The notes beneath the pieces are model-generated. The model searched no databases. It saw nothing but the letters and a program-made list of their open reading frames with translations, and had not been told where the DNA came from. A stretch of DNA of 50,130 bases. Origin: Pseudomonadota bacterium (GTDB taxonomy: Bacteria > Pseudomonadota > Gammaproteobacteria > Burkholderiales > Casimicrobiaceae). Positions 27,785-39,703 of the stretch are shown in pieces (positions within the stretch are counted from its first letter, which is position 1; every line of letters starts with the position of its first letter). The translations under genes and the position numbers were made by a program. The stretch lies in contig JAFEDG010000159.1 in the NCBI GenBank assembly GCA_018241745.1, positions 1 to 50,130 on the forward strand. The letters run 5' to 3'.

Positions 27785-30094
27785 ATGATTTTCAATAGAA
27801 AGGCTCCGGGCAACCAGCGCGCGGCCACGCCGCCTGTGCGGTCGCCGCGCGCGACCCGGCTGATGCAGGAGTCATGGTGGCTCCTGGTGGTCGCCGCCAT
27901 CGCCTACCTTGCGCTGATCCTCGCGAGCTATACGCGCAACGACCCGGGCTTCTCCTATTCGGGACCCGAGGCGAGCGTGCAGAACCGCGGCGGTGTCGTC
28001 GGTGCGTGGTTGTCCGACCTGATGCTGTACCTGTTTGGCCTGTCTGCATGGTGGTGGGTGGTCGCCGGCGCCGTCCTGATCGCGACGTCGTATCGTCACC
28101 TGAAGCACCCGGACGCGGAGCGCGACCATCCGTTCGCGATGGCCGCCATCGGCTTCGGCCTCACGCTGTTCTCGAGCTCCGCCATCGAATCCGTCAGGCT
28201 GTGGCGGATGGCGGCGACGCTGCCGCAGGCGCCCGGCGGCCTCTTCGGCGAATGGCTCGGCGGGATGGCGACGCATGCGCTGGGCTTCAACGGGGGCACG
28301 CTGCTGCTGATCACGCTGCTCGCCGTCGGCCTGTCGCTGTTCACGGGGCTGTCGTGGCTGCGACTGATGGAACGCATCGGCATCGGCTGCGAGCGCCTCG
28401 TCGACTGGACGCGCAGGAAGCGCGACGAGCGCAACGACCGCCTGATCGGTGCGCAGGCGGCGGCAGAGCGGGATGCGGTATTCGAGCGGACCCGCGAGGA
28501 CGTCGAGGAGCGCCAGCCGATCGTCGTCGTGCCGCCGGTGACCAAGGTGGAGAAATCCGAGCGCGTCGTCCGCGAGAAGCAGCGACCGCTGTTCACCGAC
28601 ATGCCGGATTCGCCGCTGCCGCCGCTGTCGCTGCTCGAGGACGCGCCGGCCGCGTCGGAAACCGTGTCCGCCGAGACGCTCGAATTCACGTCGCGGCTCA
28701 TCGAGCGCAAGCTCGCGGACTTCGGCGTGTCCGTGAAGGTGCTCGCCGCCTATCCGGGCCCCGTGATCACGCGCTACGAGATCGAGCCTGCCGTCGGCGT
28801 CAAGGGCGCGCAGATCGTCAACCTGGTGAAGGACCTGGCGCGCGCGCTGTCGGTGATCTCGATCCGCGTCGTCGAGACCATCCCCGGCAAGTCGTGCATG
28901 GCGCTCGAGTTGCCGAACCCGAAGCGGCAGATGGTCGCGCTGACGGAGATCCTGTCGTCCCAGGTCTATCACGACGCGCCGGGCAGCCTGCCGCTGGCGC
29001 TCGGCAAGGACATCGCCGGCAAGCCCGTCGTGGCCGACCTCGCCAAGATGCCGCACCTGCTGGTCGCGGGCACGACGGGCTCGGGCAAGTCGGTGGCCGT
29101 CAACGCGATGATCCTGTCGCTGCTGTACAAGGCGGAGCCGCGCGACGTGCGCCTGATCCTCATCGATCCCAAGATGCTGGAGCTGTCGGTCTACGACAAC
29201 ATCCCGCACCTGCTGGCCCCGGTCGTCACCGACATGAAGCTCGCGCCCAATGCGCTCAACTGGTGTGTCGGTGAAATGGACCGGCGTTACCGGCTGATGA
29301 GCTCGCTGGGCGTGCGCAACCTCGCCGGCTACAACAGCAAGGTCGAGGAAGCGAAGAAGGCCGGCAAGCCGATCCTCAATCCGCAATCGCTGACGCCGGA
29401 CGCACCCGAGCCGCTGGAGCCCATGCCGCTGATCGTGGTCGTCGTCGACGAGCTCGCGGACCTGATGATGGTCACCGGCAAGAAGATCGAGGAGCTGATC
29501 GCGCGGATCGCGCAGAAGGCGCGTGCCGCCGGCATCCACCTGGTGCTCGCCACGCAGCGGCCCAGCGTCGACGTCATCACCGGTCTCATCAAGGCCAACA
29601 TCCCGTCGCGGATCGGCTTCCAGGTCGCAAGCAAGATCGACTCCCGGACGATCCTCGACCAGATGGGCGCCGAAGCGCTGCTGGGCCAGGGCGACATGCT
29701 GTACCTGCCGCCGGGAACGGGCTATCCCGTGCGCGTGCACGGTGCGTTCGTGTCCGACGGCGAAGTCCACCGGGTCGTCGAGTACCTGCGGAACCAGGGC
29801 GCGCCGCAGTACGTCGAAGCGATACTCGAAGGCAACGGAGGCGGCGACGGCGGTGACGACTCCGCGCCAGGCGAGGGGGGCGACGCGGAAGCGGATCCGT
29901 TGTACGACCAGGCGGTTGCCGTGGTGCTGAAGACGCGGCGGCCGTCGATCTCGCTGGTGCAGCGGCATTTGCGGATCGGCTACAACCGCGCCGCGCGCTT
30001 GATCGAACAGATGGAAAGGGCAGGACTCGTGTCGGCGATGCAGACGAATGGCAATCGGGAAGTGCTGGTGCCCGCGGGCAAGGCGGACGCATGA
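27785..30094 (+). CDS. ftsK: DNA translocase FtsK
   Basis: A 769-residue motor that pumps chromosome ends across the division septum and activates XerCD at dif. The N terminus (about residues 30-190) has four hydrophobic segments for septal anchoring. A short charged linker lies at 200-280. The RecA-like motor has Walker A GTTGSGKS (429-436), Walker [17 protein letters not shown] and [37 protein letters not shown]. The C-terminal winged-helix gamma domain ends [33 protein letters not shown] and recognises KOPS sequences. It is the short-linker form, unlike E. coli FtsK (1329). The Shine-Dalgarno is weak. The stop overlaps the next gene (ATGA). Confidence 0.97.
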   Translation: MIFNRKAPGNQRAATPPVRSPRATRLMQESWWLLVVAAIAYLALILASYTRNDPGFSYSGPEASVQNRGGVVGAWLSDLMLYLFGLSAWWWVVAGAVLIATSYRHLKHPDAERDHPFAMAAIGFGLTLFSSSAIESVRLWRMAATLPQAPGGLFGEWLGGMATHALGFNGGTLLLITLLAVGLSLFTGLSWLRLMERIGIGCERLVDWTRRKRDERNDRLIGAQAAAERDAVFERTREDVEERQPIVVVPPVTKVEKSERVVREKQRPLFTDMPDSPLPPLSLLEDAPAASETVSAETLEFTSRLIERKLADFGVSVKVLAAYPGPVITRYEIEPAVGVKGAQIVNLVKDLARALSVISIRVVETIPGKSCMALELPNPKRQMVALTEILSSQVYHDAPGSLPLALGKDIAGKPVVADLAKMPHLLVAGTTGSGKSVAVNAMILSLLYKAEPRDVRLILIDPKMLELSVYDNIPHLLAPVVTDMKLAPNALNWCVGEMDRRYRLMSSLGVRNLAGYNSKVEEAKKAGKPILNPQSLTPDAPEPLEPMPLIVVVVDELADLMMVTGKKIEELIARIAQKARAAGIHLVLATQRPSVDVITGLIKANIPSRIGFQVASKIDSRTILDQMGAEALLGQGDMLYLPPGTGYPVRVHGAFVSDGEVHRVVEYLRNQGAPQYVEAILEGNGGGDGGDDSAPGEGGDAEADPLYDQAVAVVLKTRRPSISLVQRHLRIGYNRAARLIEQMERAGLVSAMQTNGNREVLVPAGKADA

Positions 30095-30492
30095 GCGCGA
30101 TCGTGCGATACCGGTGGCTGCGCGCCGCCGCGCTGGTGGCGTGCGCCACCGTCGCAACGGCAGCGTGGGCGGGGCCGGTCGAACGCTACCGGACAGGCCC
30201 GCAGTTCTGCCCGCGCGACCGCGCGCCGACCGCGCCGCGGCTGTCGGAGAAGGACATCGACGCGCGCGCGATTGCATTGCTGCCGGATCTCTGCAAGCCG
30301 TCGGTGTTCGTCACCGGCTGCGACGCGGAGCCGGAGCTGATCAACGAGCAGTGGCGCGTCTACGTCCAGCAGTACAAGCTGCGCGACGGCACGCCGGACC
30401 ACGGCGGCCTCGATCATTCGTACGTGATCCTGGACCCGGTCGGCAACTGCATCGCCAACATCCCCGGCACGCCGCTCGGCGCGCTGCACTGA
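30091..30492 (+). CDS. Small secreted protein of unknown function
   Basis: A 133-residue protein with a clear signal peptide ([27 protein letters not shown]). The mature part has four cysteines (QFCPRD, DLCKPS, TGCDAE, GNCIAN), enough for two disulfides, and a C-terminal [31 protein letters not shown] that looks like a folded core. No family is recognised. The start overlaps the ftsK stop (ATGA), so it is translationally coupled to ftsK. It sits directly before lolA, 11 bases apart. Codon use matches its neighbours, and the signal peptide makes a chance frame unlikely. Confidence 0.7.
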   Translation: MSAIVRYRWLRAAALVACATVATAAWAGPVERYRTGPQFCPRDRAPTAPRLSEKDIDARAIALLPDLCKPSVFVTGCDAEPELINEQWRVYVQQYKLRDGTPDHGGLDHSYVILDPVGNCIANIPGTPLGALH

Positions 30493-30503
30493 GGGTGGCG
30501 GGC

Positions 30504-31124
30504 ATGCGGCTGCTGTGCGCACTCGTGCTGGGCGCGGTCATCGTCGCGGGTGCGGCGAACGCGGCCGGCATCGACCAGCTGCAGGCGTTCGTCGACGGCA
30601 CCAAGAGCGCCAGGGCCACATTCGCGCAGACGACGACGGACCGCGTCGGCCGCAAGGTGCAGCAGGCCACCGGCACGTTCGTGTTTGCGCGGCCTGGCCG
30701 CTTCCGCTGGACTTACGACAAGCCGCTCGACCAATTGATCGTCGGCGATGGTACGCGCGTGTGGGTCTACGACCGCGACCTCGACCAGGTGATCGTCCGC
30801 AAGATGGGCGACGCGCTCGGCGCGACGCCCGCCGCCCTGCTGGCCGGCGACAACGCGCTGGAGAAGAACTTCACGCTCGTCGACGGCGGCCACGCCGAGG
30901 GCCTCGACTGGGTCGACGCCACGCCCAAGAGCGCCGACGCCGGGTTCACGTCGGTGAAGCTGGGGTTCCGCGACCAATTGCCGCGCGCGATGATCCTCAC
31001 CGACAACCTCGGGCAGACGACGCGCCTCACGTTCGACGGGCTCGTACGTAACCCGCAGGTCGGGCCGGATCAGTTCACGTTCACGCCGCCCGCGGGCGCC
31101 GACGTCATCGGCTCGCCGCGCTGA
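30504..31124 (+). CDS. lolA: Outer-membrane lipoprotein carrier protein LolA
   Basis: A 206-residue periplasmic chaperone that takes lipoproteins from LolCDE at the inner membrane to LolB at the outer membrane. The signal peptide is MRLLCALVLGAVIVAGAANA. The mature protein has GIDQLQAFVDGTKSARATFAQTT, the GTFVFARPGRFRWTYDKPLDQLIVGDGTRVWVYDRDLDQV block and the C-terminal FTFTPPAGADVI typical of LolA. Start: ATG at 30504; GAGGG lies 9-13 bases upstream. Its last 55 bases overlap the antisense 3' end of the MscS gene. It is the third gene of a ftsK-hypothetical-lolA unit. Confidence 0.95.
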   Translation: MRLLCALVLGAVIVAGAANAAGIDQLQAFVDGTKSARATFAQTTTDRVGRKVQQATGTFVFARPGRFRWTYDKPLDQLIVGDGTRVWVYDRDLDQVIVRKMGDALGATPAALLAGDNALEKNFTLVDGGHAEGLDWVDATPKSADAGFTSVKLGFRDQLPRAMILTDNLGQTTRLTFDGLVRNPQVGPDQFTFTPPAGADVIGSPR

Positions 31125-32176
31125 GCGCGCTCGAGCCGCGTGCGCACCAGTCCTTCCGGATGCGTGCGCTGCAGGTAGCCGACGAGCGCCTCGCGTACCT
31201 TGCAGCGCAAGTCGAAGTTGCGCGCGGAGTCCCCGGAACTCACGAGGACGCGCAACTGGACCGCGGTTTCGCTGGTATCGGTTACCTGCACGATGCACAC
31301 GCGGCCGTCCCATTCGGGCGCCGCCTTGCACACGCGCAGCGCCTCGTCGCGCAGCGGCGCGACCGGCATTGCGGCGTCGACCCACAGGAACACGGTCCCG
31401 AGGAGCTCGGCGCTCTGCCGCGTCCAGTTCTGGAACGGCTTCTCGATCAGGTACTGCAGCGGGATGATCAGTCGCCGCTCGTCCCAGATGCGCAGCACGA
31501 TGTACGCGCTGCCGATCTCCTCGACGCGCCCCCATTCGCCGTCGACGATCAGCACGTCGTCGATCCGCAGCGGCTGCGTCAGTGCGATCTGCAGGCCCGC
31601 GATCAGGTTGCCGAGCACCGGGCGCGCCGCCAGGCCCGCGACAAGCCCGGCCACGCCAGCTGACGCAAGCAGGCTCGCGCCGACCTGGCGCACGTTCGGG
31701 AACGTGATCAGTGCCAGCGCGAGCCCGACGACGGCGACGACGGCGGATAGCGTCCGCGCAAGCACGCGCGCCTGCGTCTGGATGCGCCGCGCGGCGAGAT
31801 TGTCGGCACGGTCGAGCGGATGCAGCACCGCGACGGACGCCGCGACGCCGTGCACGGCGGCAATGGCCGTCCACGTGAACGCGCCGATCGTGCACAACGT
31901 GGCGACGTGGCGCAGCAGCGCGATGCTGCGGAGATCCTCGGGCGCTGCGTTGAACGCGAGCGCCGCCGCGAGCGCGGCGGCGAGGATCGCCGCGGGCATG
32001 CGTAGCGTGGCAAGGAATGCCGCGCCCGGCGCGTGCATGGCCGCGATGCGGGTCGCCCCGCGCAGGAGCACCCGCACCGCCACCGACGCGGCAAGCGCGA
32101 GCGCCAGCGCCAGCACGCTCGCACTCAGCAACGGGTGGCGCGCCAGCACGCCGGCGTCGAACCAGGACTCGATCAT
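31070..32176 (-). CDS. MscS-family mechanosensitive ion channel
   Basis: A 368-residue membrane protein. Several hydrophobic helices occupy the first 190 residues, and the MscS core follows: the pore helix VRQVGASLLASAGVAGLVAGLAARPVLGNLIAGLQIALTQPLRIDDVLIVDGEWGRVEEIGSAYIVLRIWDERRLIIPLQYLIEKPFQNWTR. The beta-domain motif (DDVLIVDGEWGRVEEIG) and the carboxy-terminal alpha-beta domain are intact. It releases solutes on membrane tension and is distinct from MscL in this window. The start is set at the ATG giving MIESWFDAG (complement of 32174-32176); upstream frame is proline- and arginine-rich and looks non-coding. Its 3' end runs 55 bases into lolA on the other strand. Confidence 0.9.
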   Translation of the reverse strand: MIESWFDAGVLARHPLLSASVLALALALAASVAVRVLLRGATRIAAMHAPGAAFLATLRMPAAILAAALAAALAFNAAPEDLRSIALLRHVATLCTIGAFTWTAIAAVHGVAASVAVLHPLDRADNLAARRIQTQARVLARTLSAVVAVVGLALALITFPNVRQVGASLLASAGVAGLVAGLAARPVLGNLIAGLQIALTQPLRIDDVLIVDGEWGRVEEIGSAYIVLRIWDERRLIIPLQYLIEKPFQNWTRQSAELLGTVFLWVDAAMPVAPLRDEALRVCKAAPEWDGRVCIVQVTDTSETAVQLRVLVSSGDSARNFDLRCKVREALVGYLQRTHPEGLVRTRLERAQRGEPMTSAPAGGVNVN

Positions 32177-32228
32177 CTGGGCAGTTCGGATGGGGCGGCC
32201 AGCCAATGCCGCCGGAAGCCAGAGTTGA

Positions 32229-32248
32229 CCAGACCAGGCCGGGTCTGG
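32229..32248. promoter_or_regulatory. Small inverted repeat between divergent mscS and rarA
   Basis: CCAGACC and GGTCTGG form a perfect 7-bp stem with a 6-base loop in the 152-bp divergent gap, immediately after TTGACC at 32225-32230. It could be an operator or a weak hairpin. No convincing -10 element accompanies it. Confidence 0.25.
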
Positions 32249-32328
32249 GCTGACAGACCACTGTCCATGCGCGTGTGGGAATGCACCGACACGCGGGGCG
32301 GCGCAGCGCGGCGGATAATGGGAAGCCG

Positions 32329-34997
<2,669 letters not shown>

Positions 34998-34999
<2 letters not shown>

Positions 35000-35044
35000 G
35001 GTCCGACCCTAATTTCCACAGAACGGAAATTAGGGTCGGACCCT
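34998..35044. repeat. Perfect 20-bp inverted repeat, REP-like element and likely bidirectional terminator
   Basis: Left arm AGGGTCCGACCCTAATTTCC (34998-35017), loop of 7 bases, right arm GGAAATTAGGGTCGGACCCT (35025-35044); the arms are perfect complements. Each arm itself contains a near-palindrome GGGTCCGACCC. It lies between the convergent serS and creatininase genes and overlaps both ends: the serS TAG is at 34997-34999 and the other gene gets its last four residues (RVRP) and TAA from the right arm. The GGGTC-GACCC style resembles repeats linked to REP-associated tyrosine transposases; this is inference. Confidence 0.8.
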
Positions 35045-35839
35045 CTGGATCGCGCGCACGCTGTCGTCGACGATCAGGTCGACGCCCAGCTGGCCCAACG
35101 CCGCGGTCGCGCGCCGCGGATCGCCATAGACGCCTTGCTTTGGCGACAGTGGCGGCGCCGACTTGAGGGCATCCGCGTGGACGAGCGACGGATCGAGCGC
35201 CAGCATCAGCGCGGTGTCCGCCAGTCCCGCGTGCGTGCCTGCTTCCGCGGCCCCGATGCCATGCCGCGCGAGGATCGCCTCGAACCCCGCCGTCGATGCG
35301 CGGTAGTACTCGGGCAACGCATGCGCGCGCGCGCCGCTGCCGGCCCACTTGCGATCCAGCGTCGCGACGGCCCGCTGCACGGACTTGATATAGCCGCCGT
35401 GATCCGTCAGGAACACGACGTCGCGAAACCCATGTGCGCGGAAACTCTCCGCGGCGCCCGTGAGCGTGGCCTCGAACGCGGCAGCCGGGATGCTGATCGT
35501 CCCCGCGAAGCGCATGTGCTCCGTGGGCGGCGAGATGCTGCCTTCGGGCACGTACGCGATCACCGGCGCGACGAGCGCATCGCCGAGCCGCGTCGCGATC
35601 CGTTCCGCGAGCAGCCGCGCGCGCACGTCGTGCTTCCCGAGCGCCATGTACGGCCCGTTCTGCTCGGTACCGCCGATCGGCACGAGGATCGTCGTGGTAC
35701 CGGCTGCCACGCGCGCCGCCACTTCCGGCGACGTCAGGTCCGCGAGCTCGACACTGGCTGCAGCCGGGGCGCCCGCCGCTCCGGTCGCTGCGACCGACGC
35801 GACGAGCAGCAGCGCCAGCATCGGCGCGAGGCGCGTCAT
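35030..35839 (-). CDS. Exported creatininase-family protein
   Basis: A 269-residue creatininase (PF02633) family amidohydrolase with a Sec signal peptide (MTRLAPMLALLLVASVAATGAAGA). The core motifs are variants of the enzyme's. The family's EQHGPHLPLGTD is GGTEQNGPYMALGKHD here, the TDHGG motif is intact, and HAGLADTALML stands in for HAGE..ETS. If the Pseudomonas creatininase numbering applies, one metal histidine is Asn and the metal Asp position shifts to His. A known exported subgroup shares the EQNGP-LGKH pattern, so this is not obviously decay. The start overlaps the upstream transglycosylase stop (ATGA), suggesting a shared periplasmic role. The C-terminal RVRP comes from the adjacent inverted repeat. 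Confidence 0.8.
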   Translation of the reverse strand: MTRLAPMLALLLVASVAATGAAGAPAAASVELADLTSPEVAARVAAGTTTILVPIGGTEQNGPYMALGKHDVRARLLAERIATRLGDALVAPVIAYVPEGSISPPTEHMRFAGTISIPAAAFEATLTGAAESFRAHGFRDVVFLTDHGGYIKSVQRAVATLDRKWAGSGARAHALPEYYRASTAGFEAILARHGIGAAEAGTHAGLADTALMLALDPSLVHADALKSAPPLSPKQGVYGDPRRATAALGQLGVDLIVDDSVRAIQRVRP

Positions 35840-37284
35840 TGCGGCACCGCCGCGTCGGCCACCGCACGCAGCCGCGGCGTGTGCGGCGGCAGCGTGCGGG
35901 CGAGGATGTCGTAGTACGCGCGCACGCGATCGACGAACGCGACCGGCATCCCGCCACGCGCGTAGCCGAGTCGCGCGCCGTTGTAGTACTCCGGGTCGGC
36001 GAGCAGAGGCAGCGCCTTGCGCACCGCACTCCAGCTGTCGGGGTTCAATTTCATCCGTTGTGCCAGCACGCGCGCATCCTCGAGGTGACCCAGCCCGATG
36101 TTGAATGCCGCGAGCGCGAACCACGTGCGGTCGGGCTCCGCGATGCGCGCCGGCAGCTTGTCCTTCAGGTCGCGGACGTAGCGCGCTGCGGCGACAATGC
36201 TGGTGCCGGGGTCGAGGCGATCCGCGAGCCCGAGGTCCTTCGCCGTGTCCGTCGTGAACTGCATCATCCCGCGCACGCCCGTCTCGCTGGTCGCATCCGG
36301 ATCCCATTGCGACTCCTGGTACGCGATCGCCGCGACGAGCCGCCAGTCGAGTCCCGTCGCGTCCTGCGCTTCCTGGAAGTAGCGGCGGTAGCGGGGCAGG
36401 ACAGCCGCGACGCGATCGTGCAACGCGCCCGCGTCCGGCCGGCCAAGGCCGCGCACGGGCGCGAAATAGCGGTCGCGGAGCGCGGTGATCGCGCCTGATT
36501 TCCGCTCGCGTTCGAGGTAGGCGTCGAGCTTCTCGCGCAGCGCCACCTGGCCCGCGGGAAGCGCCCAGGCGAGCTCGCGCCGCACGCCGGTGCCGAAGGC
36601 GACGTCGAAGCCCACGAACACGTTGCGCGCGAGCGCCGCGTCGGACGCCATCACGACCGCATAGTCGACGCGCGCATCGTCCACCTGCGCGATCAACGCG
36701 TCGGCCGTCGGCACGTCGACGGCGTGCCAGTGGATCTCGGGATGTTCGGCGCGTACGGCGGCGAGCGACTCGCTGATGCCGGTCCCGGCCATGTACGCGA
36801 CGTCCGTGCCGACGAGGTCATGCCAGTCGCGTGGCTTGAAGCCGTCGGCGTTGAAGATCACGACCGGCTCGTCGTCGACGATGCCGCGCGTCCACAGGAC
36901 GTTGGACTCGCCGGGCTGGTCACTCTCCTTGGGCCTCGATGGCCGGAACAGGCCGCCGACGCCGACCTGTGCGTCATTGCCGGCCACGGCGGCGATCAGG
37001 CTTACGGCGGAGTCGTCGGTGACCGTGCGCAATGTGAGCTTCTGCTCGCTTGCGAAGCGGGCGATCAGGTCGTATTCGAACCCCGCCGGGCTGCCGTCCG
37101 GGCCGACGAACCAGCTACCGGGCCCGGGGCGCGCGAGCACGACGAGCGATGGCTCCGCGGGCGGGGGCGGCGGCTCCGTTTGCGGGGCGTTGCACCCGGC
37201 CACGAGGCCGGCCACCAGCGCAACGAGCGGTCCCCACGAAGCGAGCGCGGTGCGGAACGGAGTGCGCGTGAGCCATCGAGACAA
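35836..37284 (-). CDS. mltF: MltF-like membrane-bound lytic transglycosylase
   Basis: A 482-residue lipoprotein that cuts glycan strands of peptidoglycan by forming 1,6-anhydroMurNAc. The N terminus ends in a lipobox, VAGLVAGC (Cys31), and a Pro-rich spacer follows. Residues about 45-265 form an SBP_bac_3-type domain (RPGPGSWFVGPDGSPAGFEYDLIARFASEQ), and about 280-450 the SLT domain. Catalytic Glu lies in AIAYQESQWDP, with SETGVRGMMQFTTDTAKDLGL and AAFNIGLGHLEDAR motifs. Start: TTG at 37284 (complement); no in-frame ATG or GTG fits the signal peptide. A TATAAT at 37316-37321 on the minus strand is well placed to drive it. Confidence 0.9.
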   Translation of the reverse strand: MSRWLTRTPFRTALASWGPLVALVAGLVAGCNAPQTEPPPPPAEPSLVVLARPGPGSWFVGPDGSPAGFEYDLIARFASEQKLTLRTVTDDSAVSLIAAVAGNDAQVGVGGLFRPSRPKESDQPGESNVLWTRGIVDDEPVVIFNADGFKPRDWHDLVGTDVAYMAGTGISESLAAVRAEHPEIHWHAVDVPTADALIAQVDDARVDYAVVMASDAALARNVFVGFDVAFGTGVRRELAWALPAGQVALREKLDAYLERERKSGAITALRDRYFAPVRGLGRPDAGALHDRVAAVLPRYRRYFQEAQDATGLDWRLVAAIAYQESQWDPDATSETGVRGMMQFTTDTAKDLGLADRLDPGTSIVAAARYVRDLKDKLPARIAEPDRTWFALAAFNIGLGHLEDARVLAQRMKLNPDSWSAVRKALPLLADPEYYNGARLGYARGGMPVAFVDRVRAYYDILARTLPPHTPRLRAVADAAVPQ

Positions 37285-37315
37285 TCGTCATGGGAGCCGG
37301 AGGGAAGCCGCACCG

Positions 37316-37321
37316 ATTATA
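37316..37321 (-). promoter_or_regulatory. -10 element (TATAAT, minus strand) for mltF-creatininase
   Basis: TATAAT read on the minus strand within GGCTATAATCG, giving a short leader of about 25 bases to the TTG start of mltF. The same 11 bases recur in inverted orientation at 37372-37382 for the SRP RNA. The -35 element is not convincing. Confidence 0.6.
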
Positions 37322-37374
37322 GCCACCCGCCTGCCCACGGCGCTGCGTGCAACGGCCCGCCGCGGTCCCCGGGC

Positions 37375-37380
37375 TATAAT
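37375..37380 (+). promoter_or_regulatory. -10 element (TATAAT) for the SRP RNA gene
   Basis: A perfect TATAAT in GGCTATAATCG, about 37 bases before the SRP RNA core. Transcription would begin near 37387 and could cover a GCATCC/GGATGC hairpin before the mature RNA. The -35 region is not well matched to consensus. Confidence 0.6.
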
Positions 37381-37411
37381 CGTCTCCACGCATCCTGCTG
37401 TCGGATGCGCC

Positions 37412-37516
37412 GATCAACGGCGGGTCGCCCCGCATTGGGCGGTCGTGAACCTGGTCAGGTCCGGAAGGAAGCAGCCACAGCGATCAAACCCAAGTGCCGG
37501 GGGAACGGCTCGCCAC
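37412..37516 (+). ncRNA. ffs: 4.5S SRP RNA
   Basis: The invariant SRP RNA apical sequence is present: CCTGGTCAGGTCC, GGAAGGAAGCAGCCA at 37450-37477, which binds Ffh via its M domain. Flanking sequence pairs as expected for the single long hairpin, with CGGCGGGTCGCC on the 5' side and the GCCGGGGGAACGGCTCGCC side 3'. Ends are approximate and were chosen from the outer pairing. It helps target nascent membrane proteins to FtsY and the translocon. It lies directly upstream of dnaX, a common order in Betaproteobacteria, and its own promoter is visible. Confidence 0.92.
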
Positions 37517-37623
37517 CCCTTTGCCGTTGCGCCTGCCACCGCCGGCAGGCGCGGCGGCCGGCGGGACGACGCGCCGGCCGCGCGGCCCGCCCGACGGGCC
37601 CTGCCGCCGGCTGACGAGCGTCG

Positions 37624-39327
37624 ATGAGCTACCAGGTTCTCGCCCGCAAGTGGCGTCCCAAGTCCTTCGCCGAGCTGGTCGGCCAGGAACACGTCGTCGC
37701 CGCGCTGACCAACGCGCTGACCACCGGGCGCCTGCACCACGCGTACCTGCTGACGGGCACGCGCGGCGTCGGCAAGACGACGATCGCGCGGATCCTCGCC
37801 AAGAGCCTCAATTGCGAGCTGGGCGTCACGCCGACGCCGTGCGGCGTGTGCGCTGCGTGCACGGCGATCGACGCCGGCCGCTTCGTCGACCTGCTGGAGC
37901 TCGACGCCGCGTCCAACACCGGCGTCGACAACATGCGCGAGATCCTGGACAACGCGCGCTATGCGCCAACGGTCGGGCGCTACAAGGTCTACCTGATCGA
38001 CGAAGTGCACATGCTGTCGAAGGGTGCGTTCAACTCGATGCTGAAGACGCTCGAGGAGCCGCCTGAACACGTCAAGTTCGTGCTCGCGACCACCGACCCG
38101 CAGAAGATCCCGGTGACCGTGCTGTCGCGCTGCCTGCAATTCAACCTGAAGCCGCTGCCGGTCCCCACGTTGACGGCGCTGCTGACGCGCATCCTGACCA
38201 CCGAGGGCATCGCGCACGAGGCGGGCGGTGTCGCGCTTGTCGCGCGCGCGGCCCACGGCTCGGCGCGCGACGCGCTGTCGCTGCTCGACCAGGGCATTGC
38301 CTACGCGGGCGGCAGCGTGACCGAGGCGGCGGTGCGCGCGATGCTGGGCGCGGTCGATCGTGATTACGTGTACGCGCTCGCCGACGCGCTCGTCGCCGGC
38401 GACGGGGCGGCGCTGCTGGCGCAGGGCGACGCGCTCGTGCAATCGGGGCTCGCGCCGGCATCCGCGCTGGAGGAGCTGGCGGCGTTGTGGCATCGCGTCG
38501 CCGTGCTGCAGGCCGTGCCGGCGGCGGCGGAGACCTTCGAGGACGCCGAGCGTTGCGCGACGTATGCCGCGGCGGTGACGCCGGAGACGGTCCAGCTCTA
38601 TTACCAGATCGCGGTCACCGGCCAGCAGGACCTGGCGCTGGCGCCCGATGAGGCGACAGGCTTTGCGATGTCGTTGCTGCGGATGCTGGCATTCGGGCCG
38701 GCCGCTATCGGCGGCGTCGCTGGCAGCGAGCCTCCGCGCGTGGCCATGCCGAAGCCGGCAGCGGCTGCCGCGCCGCGCGCCGCGAGTGCGGCGCCGGTTG
38801 CGCCCACCACGGCGAAGCCGGTGCCCAGCGTCGAGCGGATCGTCACGCCGCGTGCAGCGGCCGAACCTGCCCGTGCCACCGCGGCGCCGACGGCCGACGC
38901 GCTCGCGGCACCGACGGCCGACGTGCCGCTGCGGCCGTTGCCCGACGCGGCCGACCAGTGGCCCTCGTTCGTGGCCGGCCTGCCGTTGACCGGCATGGCC
39001 GCGCAACTGGCGACGCAAAGCGAATGGCGCAGCCTCGCCGGCGCCACGCTGACGCTTGCGGTTCCGGTCGCGCATCGCCATCTGGCGGACAAGGCGTATG
39101 CGGACAAGCTGAAGGCCGTGCTCGAGCGCGCCACGGGGCGGAAGCTGATCCTCGCGTTCGAGGTGGGCGAAGCCACGTCCGGCTCGCTTGCTGCGCGCCA
39201 GCAGCGCGAGCGTGACGATGCGCGCGCCGAGGACGAGGCCAGGTTCCGCGACCAGCCTTTCGTCCGCGACACGCTCGCGCGCTTCGACGCGAAGATCCGC
39301 CCCGATTCGATCAAGCGCGTCGACTGA
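37624..39327 (+). CDS. dnaX: DNA polymerase III subunit gamma/tau
   Basis: A 567-residue clamp-loader ATPase. It opens [24 protein letters not shown]. Walker A is GTRGVGKT (45-52), the zinc-binding cysteines are C64, C73, C76 and C79, Walker B is [10 protein letters not shown], and the SRC arginine-finger motif is [11 protein letters not shown]. After the AAA+ core comes an Ala/Pro-rich linker (about 370-430) and a C-terminal tau domain. I did not see an A-rich slippery site, so programmed frameshifting to make gamma is not supported here. The tau length is shorter than in E. coli (643). ybaB and recR follow. Confidence 0.97.
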   Translation: MSYQVLARKWRPKSFAELVGQEHVVAALTNALTTGRLHHAYLLTGTRGVGKTTIARILAKSLNCELGVTPTPCGVCAACTAIDAGRFVDLLELDAASNTGVDNMREILDNARYAPTVGRYKVYLIDEVHMLSKGAFNSMLKTLEEPPEHVKFVLATTDPQKIPVTVLSRCLQFNLKPLPVPTLTALLTRILTTEGIAHEAGGVALVARAAHGSARDALSLLDQGIAYAGGSVTEAAVRAMLGAVDRDYVYALADALVAGDGAALLAQGDALVQSGLAPASALEELAALWHRVAVLQAVPAAAETFEDAERCATYAAAVTPETVQLYYQIAVTGQQDLALAPDEATGFAMSLLRMLAFGPAAIGGVAGSEPPRVAMPKPAAAAAPRAASAAPVAPTTAKPVPSVERIVTPRAAAEPARATAAPTADALAAPTADVPLRPLPDAADQWPSFVAGLPLTGMAAQLATQSEWRSLAGATLTLAVPVAHRHLADKAYADKLKAVLERATGRKLILAFEVGEATSGSLAARQQRERDDARAEDEARFRDQPFVRDTLARFDAKIRPDSIKRVD

Positions 39328-39376
39328 CGCGCGCCAGGCCCCGCGCCGCGCAACAACAGAGGATGAGAACCACGCC

Positions 39377-39703
39377 ATGATGAAGAACCAGCTCGGCGGT
39401 CTGATGAAGCAGATGCAGCAGATGCAGGACAACCTGAAGCGTGCGCAGGACGAGCTCGCGCAGACGGAGGTCGAAGGCCAGGCGGGCGCCGGGCTCGTCA
39501 AGGTCGTCATGACCTGCAAGCACGACGTCCGTCGCGTGACGATCGATCCGTCGCTGCTCGGCGATGATCGCGAGATGCTCGAGGATCTCGTCGCCGCCGC
39601 GTTCAACGACGCCGCGCGCCGCGCCGAGCAGACGACCCAGGACCGGATGGGTGCGCTGACCGCCGGCATGCCGATTCCGCCGGGCATGAAGCTGCCGTTC
39701 TGA
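39377..39703 (+). CDS. ybaB: Nucleoid-associated protein, YbaB/EbfC family
   Basis: A 108-residue DNA-binding protein, family length. It starts [43 protein letters not shown], a helical dimerisation region, and then [41 protein letters not shown]. The first of two consecutive Met codons was taken as start (39377). Its stop overlaps the recR start (TGATG), so the two are coupled; dnaX lies 49 bases upstream. Confidence 0.95.
   Translation: MMKNQLGGLMKQMQQMQDNLKRAQDELAQTEVEGQAGAGLVKVVMTCKHDVRRVTIDPSLLGDDREMLEDLVAAAFNDAARRAEQTTQDRMGALTAGMPIPPGMKLPF

Noticed and set aside
37624..39327. Programmed frameshift in dnaX producing a gamma subunit
   Set aside because: I saw no A-rich slippery heptamer with a downstream stem in this gene; a single tau product is the simpler reading.
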